This document shows, piece by piece, positions 44,858-57,661 of a stretch of DNA of 64,000 nucleotides (the stretch's first letter is position 1; each line of letters opens with the position of its first letter). The stretch lies in contig QYAI01000035.1 of NCBI GenBank assembly GCA_003988855.1, forward strand, positions 1-64,000, given 5' to 3'. The notes beneath the pieces were generated by a model. It was not told the DNA's origin, did no database searches, and worked only from the letters and a program-made list of their open reading frames with translations. The stretch is from Arachnopeziza araneosa. Its lineage: Eukaryota; Ascomycota; Leotiomycetes; Helotiales; Arachnopezizaceae. The position numbers were made by a program, and so were the translations under genes.

Positions 44858-46477
44858 CTACCATGCAGTAATGTCATCCACTTCGGCCTCGCCAAAGGTG
44901 CTATTCTTGGTGACCGATCCTACTCCCTCTTCTGCAACTTTTTCTAGCCCTGGAACTCCCATGATGTCGGGTAGAACGTCGTGCAAAAACTCCAAGATGT
45001 GTGCGTTCACTTGCTCAAATTGTAGCAAGAATGCGTCGTGTCCTTCGGGACTGTCGATTTTCCTCAGCCTCGAATTCGGTATACCAGCTGCTAATTCTTT
45101 CTGTTCATCAAACGTGAATAGACCATCGCTTTCAATTCCAAGAACCAGAGTTGGCTGTTCGATCTGAGAAAGGGCATCAGCGATCGGAGTGGTGGATTCT
45201 GGCGACGATCGGTAACGAGACACGTCGTGCGTGTCAAGTTTGCGCGTGATAGCAATGTAGCAGTTGCCATCAAATCGTTTCACAAACTTTTCACCTTGGT
45301 AGCGGAGGTAGGATTGTGCAGAGAAATAAGTTGATGTTGACTTCCTCTGTTCGGCGACAGAGCCGGTTTGAACAGGTGAAGGGGATGCTGTAGCACCATG
45401 GAATTGTGGATCTAAATTTGATACGGTCGAGCTGCCACTTGTGGAAGGTTTTGAATAGGTTGGGATCGAGTTGAAACTCCCAGGACGAGATAGTCCACTA
45501 CGTTTGGAGCGATGCCCGTCATTGTGAATTGCCAGATGAATTTCTTCAGGGCTGGACAGGACCTGTTCATCACTTATTGTTTGCCGTTTCGATGAGTCGG
45601 GGGTATTTCGACCGAATCTAGCTTCAAATGAATTTCGACTTCGATATGTGAGAAGGGCAGACATTCGAGCAGCGCCAAGTCCCGTACTAGGAGGGTCTGA
45701 GAAAGGGTAGTACCCATCGTCGTATTTCGGGTCCGCATAGATGCTCTGTCTTTGAGCTTCTCCCCAACTGATTCCCCACGCGCTATGCTGGGCTGATGTT
45801 GCGATTGGGACAATGCAGCGGACATAGTTTTCCCCAAAATATGCCCATTCTAGTACTAACATTCCTCCCATGGATCCTCCTATAACCGCAGCAACTTTTC
45901 GAACGCCGAGGTCGTCAAGCAGTAATCTGTGCAGACTGATGCAGTCAGCGCAGTCGCAGTCATAATACAAAATCCAAGCCCTACTTAACATCATCCCGGA
46001 CTGTTGTCAGAGGAAACTCGGGTCCGTATCTTTCATTTTTGAGGTCGCCATTCTTCGAGGTGACAGGACTTGCGCTACCATAAGGACTTCCTAAACTATT
46101 CATGCAGATAACAAAAAACCTCGAGATATCAAATGCTCTCCCAGGTCCTCCCAGTAAAGGCCCCCACCAGTCACTAACATCTGCGCTACCTGTCAAGGCA
46201 TGGCATATGACCATTGCATTGTCATAATTCGGGGAGAGCTTGCCGCGCGTACTGTATGCTAGTGGAACATCGTGCAAAGTCACTCCCGATTCGAGCGTAA
46301 AGGAAGGGATGATGGCAAAAGTTTGGTCGGGTATCAATACTGCAAACGGGTTCTCGGGCTGTAGATGCGTTCTTTCTTGGACGTATTCAGTCACTAGATC
46401 AAATGGACTGGGACAATAGGAGAGAACTGACCAAATTTTGGAGTTGCAGAGCCATTGGGCTTGGAGACCTGTGCCAT
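44858..46477 (-). CDS. MET2: Homoserine O-acetyltransferase
   Basis: Acetylates homoserine with acetyl-CoA; O-acetylhomoserine then accepts sulfide, joining the sulfate-assimilation product to methionine synthesis. Exons 46477-46432, 46375-45985 and 45935-44858 join in frame to 504 aa. The alpha/beta-hydrolase fold shows FAIIPSFTLESGVTLHDVPL at the start, NAMVICHALTGSADVSDWW, the nucleophile elbow VIGGSMGGMLVLEWA, and the catalytic Asp/His region LGIESDGLFTFDEQKEL and PEGHDAFLLQFE. A low-complexity Ser-rich insertion of about 90 residues (after ARFGRNTPDSSKRQ) is typical of fungal enzymes. The start ATG at 46477 is supported because exon 1 joins to give KFERTHLQPENPFAVLIP; the open frame continues upstream but lacks family character. 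Confidence 0.92.
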
Positions 46478-47347
46478 ATCTTGCTAACAAGAACACGTGA
46501 AACTCCAGGTATGTTGTAATAATTGTAGAATGCATTTGATGCAAAGAGAGAAACGCAAAAATGACGCCATATATATTTCACCCTCCAAATTACAACACAA
46601 GCGTTTGATCAATCAGCAAAATTTCCCGGAATTTACCCGAGGTTTTCACGAAAAAAAGCGTACTTAAACTGTAACGGCACAAGCACGAACACTGCTGCGA
46701 GGGGTATATGGGAGTACCCCGAATGTAGTCTGAATATGTTCTTACTTATAGGCTAGCTACGAAGGANNNNNNNNNNNAACCTCTTCTGAGCCGGTTCCAT
46801 TCCAAGTCCACCCTGAACCTATTCAGGGGTCATCACGTGAGCAGCACGTGGTCAGAACTGATGCGGGTTCTTACATAAACTAAACATAAATTTGTTGTGC
46901 TGGGAGACATCTTAAACAGATTTGATATTCAAGTTTGTGATGCATGTACTTATATTGAATGAGGAATTGTAGATTATTTAAATAGACTGTACAACTTCAG
47001 TCGATCTTACCTACGTAATAGAGACCTTTCGGTTTTACGGGGCATTTTATAGAACACTCATCTTTCAGCTGACAAGGATGTCAGCCACAATGAGGCTGAA
47101 TAGTCTCGTCTAGCGTCGCGGCTTCAAAGTTGGTGAATGCTTCCTAAGATATTTCGAAGTCTTTACTCGCAGCACCATCACATTCTCTTTTGCAAATTTT
47201 CGCCTCGTCAAACTGATGACATTCATCATTCAACATCGTCCGTACATGATCTCTTTCCTCAACTCTGAACTTCTTTCATCACAGCAAGCATTCTATTCAA
47301 TACACCCATGAAGAGAGCTTGATTGAAGCTTCAGCTTGCGTCTTGTA
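46478..47347. promoter_or_regulatory. Bidirectional promoter, MET2 / THO2, with assembly gap
   Basis: 870 bp between divergent starts. Two E-boxes CACGTG lie 5 bp apart at 46834-46839 and 46845-46850. In budding yeast CACGTG is the Cbf1 site of MET genes, so a role in MET2 control is plausible but unproven. The gap of 11 N at 46767-46777 lies inside. Confidence 0.45.
46767..46777. other. Run of 11 N (assembly gap)
   Basis: Eleven undetermined bases in the MET2/THO2 intergenic region. The true length of the missing sequence is unknown. Confidence 0.98.
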
Positions 47348-50300
47348 ATGGCGCCTGTCAATAAGAGAAAGCGGCAGGACACCAACTCCGTAGAATCTGG
47401 TGATAATCGACCTTCTCCTCATCGGCCACAGCACACACAGCTCGCGCAGCATGATCGAGGACCTGATATGAGAGATGGAGGCAGGCGATCGAGTCGCGGT
47501 AGTCAAGGAGGAACCCGTGGAAGAGGAGGCCGAAGAGGAGATCTTTCTGGTCGCGAAAACCCTAACAGGCTGAACTTGGCTGGAGCTACCAGAGCGTCTT
47601 CAACTCAAGGACCAATGTCACCACCCCCAAGACCTTCAAGCGCTGCTCAGACGCCTGCCGCTACGCCGACTCCCACGATTGACATTAGTCCAACAACCCC
47701 CAGTCCAGCTCCTTTCGACTATACCTTTCTTACCGATGAAAGAATATCTACATGGGACGTGACTGGCCGACAGGAGATTATTTTGCAGGGCACACAAGCT
47801 CGTCAAGATGAGGATACAATGGACCTTGCTTCTATATTCCAAGAATTGACCAGAGCAGCTCTCGATGGACGACTAGATCCTGGTGATGCGGGAAATTGTG
47901 TGAAAGAAATTCTTGGGCCAGACGCCGCCTCGGACGATTTAACCTCGGGATTCGATTCATCTACCTTCTTTCTCGATACATTCTCAATGATATTCGAAGC
48001 CGAAGAAGATCCTATGAGTCCTTCTCTTCGACCCTTTGCTGCTGCTACTGGGGTCTCTCCAGTCTCCATGCGCTATAAGTTGGATGCCAAGCTTCTTCAA
48101 GAATTAGGATTGACTCAGAAGACCTTTATTCGCCAGGGTGTCAGACAGGCCACAAATCTCTTATACCGACAGGCCAACTACAACTTACTCCGTGAGGAGA
48201 CTGAAGGATACTCAAAGCTTATTACGGAGCTCTTCACTACAAGCGGAAGTGAGCCCCCGAGTGGTGAAGTTGTGGAGGATGCTTTTGAGAGAGTCAAAGC
48301 TTTGATCGGTACTTTCGATTTGGATGTAGGAAGAGTTCTTGATATTACAATGGATGTTTTCGCCGCAGTCCTCATCAAGCACTTTCGATTCTTCATAAAA
48401 CTTCTACGAGTCAGCTCTTGGTGGCCGAGAAACACTGAGGTAGATGGAACCACTACTACTAGCTACGGCAGTCTTCCGACATGGGCTCTTCCAACTTCTC
48501 CTGGTTGGATGTCAACTGAAGAAGATGATGTAGCCTCAAGGCATCTTAAGACGAAGAGAGATACGCTGTTCTGGGGCAGGGCTCGTGAGATTGGTCTGGA
48601 AGCGTTTTTTGAGCTTGGAGGCAGGCAGCGGATTGATGAGGCTACCAGAAGTCGAATTTTGGCAGAGAAAGAAAATGAGGAAATTAATTCCCAAGGCTTG
48701 TTGGAGACGAAAGAAGAGGATGTTAAAGTTGATCCTGATCGTGAGTGGATGGAGCATACAGGAACTTATCCACCTCCCGGAAATCGCGTAGCAGCTCAAC
48801 TGCTCGGTTTCAAATTGCGATTCTACACATCCGAAGCACGCGACAAAGATGATATTCTTCCTGCCAATCTAATCTATCTCACGGCCCTTTTGATCAAAAT
48901 TGGCTTCATCTCCCTTCGAGACCTGTACCCACACCTCTGGCCATTGGACGCAGATATGCCAGAAGTTCGAGAAACCCGGCGAAAGGAATTAGCAGAGAAA
49001 GAGAGGTTGAACCGCCCGGGAGGAGGAATGAATGCTTTGATGCTGGCTGGAGCACTCCCAGATGACACTATACCAAGCAGTAGCAGAGTCCGCGAGACCT
49101 CTACCAAAACTGATCCAACTGCAAAACCCGTCCTTGAAGTTGAAGACAAGGAAAAGCTTGATGAGCCTGCCGACCAGAAAGTACAACTGCTCACTTGTCT
49201 CTTGACTATTGGTGCTATTCCCGAATCTCTCTTCATTCTTGGCCGCTTTCCTTGGCTTCCAGAGGCATATCCCGATCTCATCGATTTGATCAATCGTATT
49301 CTGAACTATTCCATTAAAGATGTCTTCGAGGCGAGTCGACCATCAGCTTCTCAGGCATCGGAATGTCCTACGAAAAACGTACCTGACTTTGACCAAACTG
49401 GTGTTTCGAAAGGCCAAGTCAGACTCAATCGACTACCTGTTCGTAAACAGTTACGATGGCCATTTCCCGATAAGTTTGATATTAACGATAACCTTGCTTA
49501 TCGATTTTATTGGGATGAGTGGTCGGACAACGTTCCTGTTTGCCAGTCTGTGGATGATATATTCACACTCTGCGGAACCCTTCTTAACTTCTCTGGCGTT
49601 AGCATTGGCACAGACGCTGTATTGCTATCGAAATTAGCCAGAATTGGAACCAAGAGTCTTTCGGAGGATTCTTCTCCACATAATCTGGACCGGTGGCAGG
49701 ACCTCTTGAAACGGTTGCTTGTCCCTGCTCTTAGTCTGACGAAGTCCAACACTAGCGTTGTCAACGAAATCTACGACATGCTTCGGTTTTATCCTGTACA
49801 CATCAGATACTCAATCTATGCTGAATGGTTTGAGGGACAAACGTCACGACTTCCAGCTATGAAGATTGCCTTTGCACGCACCAAGCTTGAGACACAAAGT
49901 ACAATGAAGAGGATTAGCTTGACGAATCTGACAGCCATGGCCAAGAGCCTGGCAAAGACAGCTTATGGTTCCCCTGGAATTGTCTTCAGTATAGCTTTGA
50001 GCCAGATCGAAGCCTACACTAATCTGACAGAAGTAGTGGTTGAGTGCGCAAAATATTTCACAGACCTAGGATATGACGTACTTGTTTGGTCACTTCTGAG
50101 CTCTCTAGGTGGCAAGAATAGAAATCGAACGAATGCCGAATTCGCTCTTCTCCCAAGTCGATGGTTACTCGCGCTCTCCAAATTCTCTGGGAAAGTATTC
50201 AAAAGATATAGCATCATGAACCTATCTCCCATCATTCAATATGTCAACAATCAGCTCTATCGCGGTAACTCAACTGATCTTGTAATCTTGAAGGAACTCA

Positions 50301-53300
50301 TTTCTCAAATGGCTGGCATAGTTCCCGATACGGATTTCACTGATGCTCAATTGCTTGCCATGACTGGCGGTGAAGAGCTTCGAAAACAAACTCTTATATT
50401 TTTACAAGACAAACGATACGAGTCTGCTAAAACAGCAAAGAGACTCATGAAAGCTCTGACTGAGACCAGACTATCAGGAGAGTTGCTCATTTCCATTGCT
50501 CAGCATCGACAAGCGGCTCTCTTCAATATAAATGATGCAGATGCCCACATCAAGCTCTTGGCGACGATGGTCGACGATTCGAATTCTATTCTGTTCCAGT
50601 ACCTTGACTTACTTCGCAGTAATTTAACCCCGGAAGAATTCGACATGCACGTCCCTAGCATCCCTGAGCTTCTGACGGACTTCGGCTTGGATCCAACTCT
50701 TGCCTTTCTAATCGGTCGTGGAAGCATTACATATCGTATCTCACAAATCCCAGTGACCAAGTTGAATGGGGCTACAAAAGCTCGGGCAGCTTCGAAAGAA
50801 CTCAAAGAATCAACTCCAACTCCAATTGATCAAGAAGGGGATATCAATATGGGGAATGGTGTCGAAATCGAGTCGAAACCCGAACAGCAGGGTGATCAGG
50901 CATTACTTGCTACTTCTGGAAATATCAAAGATGATATCAAGATGGATGATGCAGAGAGTGAAGTTTTGGCAGAAACTAGTCCTTCCCCTGAAGTAACCTC
51001 TTTTCCAACGGATCCTCTCCAAGAGATTTTGGATCCAGTCATTGATTCTGTCAAAGCAGTTCTTCCAGAGAACACATTCACAGGCGTTACAGCGGATTTC
51101 TATGTCATTTTTTGGACGACCACATCTGGAGATATTGAGGTATCCAAAATTGCTTACGAAGCAGAAATGCAACGCTGTATCAGTATGGTAGCTGAACTCG
51201 GGAAGGATCGGAGTGATATGACACGCGCTGGCATGGTGAGAAAAGAGGAGCTTAAAAACAAGCTCAATACAGCTCGCGCAGCTGTTTTTGCGGAGTATGG
51301 TAAACAAATTGGAGTGGTTCGAATCAAGAAAGCTCGTCTCCTAGCAAGGAAGGATACCTGGTTTGAGCCATCTGTCAGAGCGGACGACATCAGCAATGTT
51401 TTATTGGAAAGATGTCTACTTCCCCGACTCCTTCTTTCTCCTAGCGATGCCGATTACTGCTTCAAGATGATCAGATTCATTCATGAAAACGGCATACCTC
51501 ATTTCCGAACTCTTACGCTCTGGAAACAATTCTTTAAGAGCAATCGGCTACGCACGCTCATATTTACCAGCTCAATTCGTGAAGCAGAGAACTTGGGACG
51601 ATTCCTTCGATTAGTTCTTACCGATTTTTCACGCTGGTACTCTGACCAAGAAGTGTATCAGAAAGAAGCCTGGGGTGAAAAGAAGAATTTACCGGGATTC
51701 GCTAAAGCCTTGGATGAACAGGGGAAACCTAAAGGATTCATTGAACATGGTAGCGGCCTCAACAGCTTTAAGAATATTCTTCTTTTCTGGCACAAAGCCT
51801 TAAATACAGCACTGCGTGATTGCCTTGAAGGCACGGAATGGATGCACATTCGCAATGCCATTACGGTTCTGAAATCAGTTGGCGATGTATTCCCTGCTGT
51901 TGATTTTATGGGTAATAATTTCATCAAACAATTAGAGACCGTTGCAAGCAGAGAGAAGAAGGTTCGGGAAGATCTATCGTTAACAGCAAATGCTACATTA
52001 GTCCAGCTGAAGAAGAGATCGAAGCATTGGGTTATGGTCCAGGCTTTTGGAAACAATACAGTATGTTTAAGCTTACAATCTGGTTCTGAAAATTGCTAAC
52101 AATACCTAGGCTGCTCTGAGCCAGAGCCCTTCCATTACACCGTCCTCGAATGTCGCCAAGTCAAGCTTAAAACCAAATGCTCCAGAATTCAAACCACAGT
52201 CGCGAGCAAGGTATGTGGATTGTCCCTATCAAACCACGATACTAACATACCATCAGCTCCTTAAGTTTATCTACTTCCAAGCTAGCTACTGCAATGGAAG
52301 TTGAAGACGGCGAAGTAGATGATGCAAAGATATCTACCCCTACAACCTCTACCTCCAAAACTGTGCTCGTCGAGTCAGAATCTGCCCCACCGCCGGAACC
52401 AACAAATGAACCAAGGAAATCTGAAATTCTGGAGCGACGGGAACAAGTCAAACGTGAACAAGCAGCGAAAGCTTCTAGTCAACAAATTTCGCATTCATCA
52501 ATTGCTCCACGACCTGACTCCTCAAATAGAAACTCTCTTCTTGATCGTCCGAGTCCTAATCTTCCAAATCGGCCTGACGCACCGTTTCCCGGTCGTGACC
52601 TGCTAGACAGGCACCCATCTCGCCACGGAGATCGGAGGGATGGGAAGGACAGTAGAGATTCCAGACTTCAAGATGCAAGAGCGATGGACCGTCCTGGTGA
52701 CAGATCTGGAGATAGAAGTCGAGATTTCCCGTCAAACGACCGACGCAACCTTGACCCTAGCCCCAGAGATTCAAGGGATTTTGGGAGATCTTCAGATCGT
52801 CCAGGTCCTATGCGTGACTCTCGAAGACCAGATCCACCACGTTGGACCGGTGAACCACGCGAGAACCTAGACCGCCAACACAATAATACCCGTTTAGCCG
52901 ATCCTGGTCGTCTTTCTAGGGAGATGCCTCCTCCAAGATCAATGAACCCAGTTCTCGATCGCGGACCAGTTGTCAATCCCGAGAGAATGGCCCTTGTCAA
53001 CCAAGAACGACAAGAGCTGATCAATCCTGAGCGAGCTGCACTAATATCTGCGGACAAGGACAGCACTAGATCAAACTCACCTCGACGCGGGAGAGATGAG
53101 CCACATGATAGAATATCATCTAAACCTCAATCACCCAGAAGACATAATATCGACAAAGATTACCAGGAGCCAAGACGAGAGGATCGAACCCCTCGAAATG
53201 CACCTTCAGATTATAACACCTCGAGAATCCGCAACGATGAGATTCAGCAGCCCCCGGCTGGTCCACGCAGTGATAGGTCTACAGAGAGAGACCGTGCCCC

Positions 53301-54696
53301 CTCGAACGATAGAGCACCATTTCAAACACAAGGGCAAATTCCAAGTTACATGGATCCCGATCATGGGCGTTTGAATGGCCCACCTAGACAGCAAGTGGAT
53401 CCCAACTTTGGCCGCTTGAATCCAACACCTGTACCGGATATTCCATCAGGCCCAAGGGGAAGAGACTCTCGAGGTAGTCGGATGCAAAATGTACCGCCAA
53501 CCCGTCGTGATGCATGGCAAGTCGAGGCACCTCGACCTCCAACACCAGATAGGCAACCTCCTACTGGTCCTTCATCAGGTCGCCATACAAGACGGCCGAC
53601 TTCCGATAACATCAATACACAAGCGAACATCTCTACACAAGCACCCACAACGCCCTCAGCATCTCCAATTATTGGAGTTCACCCAGATAGACTAAGGCAT
53701 CTTGGTAGCTCAGCGATGCAACAACCTCCACAGCATATGAACGCAGCGCCTGCTCCACCGATTCATCCAGACCGATTAAAGGCGTTAGGCGAGTCAGCTG
53801 CACCGCCATTGACTCCAAGTCAGCTTAACAATAACCGAACCCGTCCTCAAATTCCTCCGCTGTCAACTTCAAATGCGCCAGCGGGGCCAAAGAGTACACA
53901 GCAGAGTCCCGGAGGTCCTAACTCTGCTGGCGTGAATACTCCAACTGGACCAGCATCTGCAACTGAACGCGCAAGACGAAACAACAGCATCCGACCGTTC
54001 CATGGCCTTGCAGCCATTCTTGGTCAAAAGGAATCAGATCTAAGTACCAATACTCGCGGTCGTGGCAGAATGAGCTCTAACATGGGCCAGGAGGCTCCAG
54101 TCTCCGGTCCATCCACGCCAATCATTCCTCCCTCGGCACCAGGAGTACCAGCAAGAGCCGAACCAACTATGAATCCTGAGAGAGTAGATTTGATTACTGG
54201 CGGACCTAATATGGCGCCAAACGAGGATAGAGAACGGGACCGAAATGGACGAAGAGAACGTTCTGGCCGGCATAGTCGTAGGAGCTCAAGGAGTCCAGCG
54301 CGTGAACGCGAAGCAAAGAGAGGAGGCCCTGATGATGAACGTGGAGGATATCGTGAACGCAGTGATCGAAGAACTGGCGAACGCGATAGTCGACATACAC
54401 CTCGCACTTCAACGGGTGACGAACTCATCCCTGGAAGGGAGGGTGGAAGAGAGCGAGAGAGAGAAGGTGGTAGAGATAGTGGAAAGCATAATGGGCGAGA
54501 CCGGGAAACTGCACGGGATGGACATGAGGCTAGTTGGGGAGGTGAACGTGGCGGAGGCAGCAGTGGCCGAAGTATGAGAGGGGGCGAAGAACGCCGAGAT
54601 TCACGAGGAAACAGAGAAGATAGCGGGAGGAAGAGACATAGCGATGAAGGCGGCATGGATATCAGAGGCAGGGAAAAGAGACCCAGAAACAGATAA
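47348..54696 (+). CDS. THO2: THO complex subunit 2
   Basis: Scaffold of the THO/TREX complex, which couples RNA polymerase II transcription to mRNA packaging and export and protects against R-loops. Exons 47348-52060, 52110-52210 and 52257-54696 give 2417 aa, normal for filamentous fungi. Residues 40-75 form an RGG-like basic segment (GTRGRGGRRGD). THO2-type motifs include LYPHLWPLDADMPEVRETRR near residue 525, FAGE-like helical repeats, SPGIVFSIALSQIEAYTNL and YFTDLGYDVLVWSLLSSLGG near residues 875-920, and KNILLFWHKALN near 1475. The last 800 residues are a disordered tail rich in R, D, P, S and G with many RDSR/ERER-type dipeptides, probably RNA-binding. The start at 47348 is the first ATG. 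Confidence 0.93.
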
Positions 54697-55606
54697 GCCA
54701 TGAAAACTGTAATAGATGCGGAGTGGCGTTGATAATGTTGGAGATTTGTACCATTTTAGGGCAAAGATACCACACTTTTTCTCCTTTCCATGGATATTTG
54801 CATTGCTGGCGTTCGATGCATTTAGCGGGATGGTTGGCAGAGTAGCATGATCTCCGAGATTGACAGAAAATGAAAACCTCACGTGTCCCCTTTCCTCTTC
54901 ATCTTGGCTGACAGCAGATTTTGACTTGATAAAGTAAGTGGGCCACTTTCAGATGTACTAAAAAGCAGCATGTATTGATTTCGACTACTCATGGGACTGT
55001 TCATTTCATTCAACTTGGATTACTCCGTTCCAGATCTTTTGGATTGTGAGGTTATTTCGTATCTTCTCTTCTAACTTTGTCTAGAGCTAAATTTCTACTC
55101 CTGCAAATTGCTTGAAATGATCATCGTCAGATCTAAACTCAAGTCCTTGAACTCTACTTGGACACATAAACATGGCATTAATATAATATAATACCAACTC
55201 GAGTAGCGTGGTAAGGGGCATTATCGGTTAGGTCATCGAAAATATTGTGAAGCGAGATCTCACTATGGGGGCGTGTTGGGGACAGGCCATCCATCCTCTC
55301 ACATGCGTTCGGAGAACACAACCATCCAACCAATTCCCCTATTAACTCGGCTACCCTTAGAGCTACAATGTAACCGACGACGCAGGAAGAACGCTTAAAC
55401 CAGTCAATTGCATAAGATTCGACGCAAGTGGTCTTGAAACTTGGTAATCTTGGTTAATAGTGGTGCAGGGATCTTTCCATCGAACGTCATAATACCACAA
55501 AGTATAACTACAGAACACAGTCGTGTAGCAAATGTAAGAGATCTAATCCTATAAATTTCTCGGTTCATCATCATATTCACCAGTCCGTCAATCCTCAGCC
55601 GCAGAA
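54697..55606. other. Intergenic region
   Basis: 910 bp between THO2 and the small membrane protein gene. No coding, RNA or repeat feature is recognised. Confidence 0.4.
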
Positions 55607-55929
55607 ATGGCCAATATTTACCTCATCGTCTCCTTTGTGGTGGCGGTCATCGCCATAGCTCTAGCAGCCGCATACCAGACCGGGGCCCTTGATCCGGTTA
55701 TTGAGCAGGTAGCCAAGTACTTTTTCAAGGCCAAAGCCAAAGCTGAGGAAAAGAAGCTGGAGGCTGAGGGACAGAAAGAAGGCGAGGACTTCCTCAAGAG
55801 TAGGCATTCCTCCCACTACTTTTGTCTTCTCTTCGCTAATCCATGCCTTCAGGTGAACTGAAGGGTAATAAACAAGCCAGTCAGATTTCTGAGGGTCTAG
55901 GAGGCATTGATGCTTTAAAAAAGTTTTGA
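55607..55929 (+). CDS. Small single-pass membrane protein, unknown function
   Basis: Exons 55607-55799 and 55853-55929 join across a 53-nt GT-AG intron to 89 aa. Residues 4-23 (IYLIVSFVVAVIAIALAAAY) form one membrane segment at the N-terminus, followed by a short linker, a Lys/Glu/Ala-rich amphipathic helix (KAKAKAEEKKLEAEGQKEG) and a polar end (GLGGIDALKKF). Without cleavage the protein would be anchored with its charged helix exposed. It resembles small conserved fungal proteins, but I cannot name the family. The promoter has a TCCTATAAATT TATA-like element about 55 bp upstream. Confidence 0.65.
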
Positions 55930-57661
55930 TAATAGGATATTAGGCCTGACGATGAAGTCTTTCATGTTCGAATACGGTTCTCTTCTTGTATCACTGCTTG
56001 AGTGCCTTTCTATAAGGATCTCATTCTGAGCGAAGAAATTTTGTATATATATTAGGAAAAATCTATCATTGGCTCTTTGATTCTACTTTAGTGCCCTGCA
56101 AGAAAACGAGTTTCGCTTCTCAATTCTATCATGGAAAAGAGCTTTCTCTTTTCAGGAGAAACAATATGCCTTCGGAACCCAGATCACTTTTATTGCTCTC
56201 CCACCACAATTTCGGAATGATAAAGTTGGCGTGCAGAGCATAATTGAAATCAGAAGTTAGTAGTAGAATCGATTTCACTACGATATCTTTTGATCTTTAA
56301 TTTTTCCTGCATATATTGCAAGAACCTGCTCAATTTCTAGAAAGACTTACTCAACCTCTGGAACAAGTTTTCAGACAGTTCAATGGGAGCTATTCATCTA
56401 TAGACCTTGTATCCGTCAAAGACATGCGCAAAATTCATTAGAAAGAATATAGCCTATCTATCCAGAATCCTGTCATGTATACTGCGTCTGAAAAGCATCA
56501 CACAAAGTATACTGTACAAGAAACAGCTGTGAAATCGAATATTTGAGATTAATCAGTGAAGTTATTCAAAAATTTATTCAATTGCATCAAACATTGTGAC
56601 GGATGATAGGGTATCAAGCTGGCATGTACTATACCCAAAATGTTCAGATTGTTGAACTTCACGGGGTTGCACTGATTTGTGGCGTACTACACATTTTATA
56701 TTCTCAATTTGTTCCTAACACAGAATTGGGATATTTGAACAGTGAGAAGCATTGTCCGCAAGTAATCGTTGAAGCTTGTTGCTCTAGATCTAGAATTGTT
56801 TTGGTCATCGGTATTGACGTCGAACAAGCTGGGGTACTTTTTGCCAGTCAAAGAGTAGCCCCTGGCGAATATTAACCACGATACTTATAATAAAGATGAA
56901 GTATTGTCAGGCGAAACTTGCTTTTCCTAGAAGCGGCTGATATTCATATCGACGTGGTCAATAGTCGCAACGGTCCCGAGTAAAACACATATGGGAGAAT
57001 GAGCCCCCAGGATATTTATCTGGGAAAGTCTGGTGGACACCCTTCACCTTTTTCAAGGGTACCAGGATGGATGCAGGAACATTCACAATGTTTAATTGAG
57101 GTGAAAGACATCAATACTAATACGACAGCCGCAGGTAGATCAGTCCTTGGCGTAGTCAGGTAAAAGATCCGAGCTCTGGGAACCAAAATAGCATAGCCTG
57201 GAATTTCCGAGGAAGATGGATGTATATCTGCCGTACGCTGACCACAGCCTCTCCTCTGCCTGGGTTTGCGAATGGGACGTCTGCAAAGGGACCCTGGTGT
57301 ATTTCCTTCCCTTTCCACCTGCTTATCTGATGAAGCTGTTGCGCAAGCACCGCCCCAAAACATGATGTAGTGATGAGTAAAGTTGATCCCTGCCCGCCCG
57401 AGGCGCCCGAGAGATCCATTCAGATTAGCAGAACCCTATTTATTATTGATTTCGTGCCCCGTTTCTTTCGTTCGACAAGACGACTCTGGTCCCGAACGAC
57501 TCTCTCCAGATTCCACGGCGACTGACCATGCGGATCTCGCAATTGGAGCACAAATGCTAAGGGCGACCTTTTGTGTGCCTTTCCCTTTCTGCGCCCAGCG
57601 AGCCTTCGTCATATTTCCCCGCTTACAGGCTGAAGTCTAGCTTCACAGACAGACAGCCAGT
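55930..57661. other. Intergenic region
   Basis: 1.73 kb; AT-rich up to about 56.9 kb, then more GC-rich with promoter-like sequence before the SYLF gene. The open frames at 56603-56875 and 57016-57363 have no recognisable content. Confidence 0.4.

Noticed and set aside
54024..54701. 225-codon minus-strand frame
   Set aside because: It is the antisense of the THO2 Arg/Ser-rich tail; the Ser/Leu/Pro-rich product is a composition artefact.
56603..56875. 90-codon plus-strand frame
   Set aside because: No recognisable feature, AT-rich surroundings and no homologous-looking motif; likely chance.
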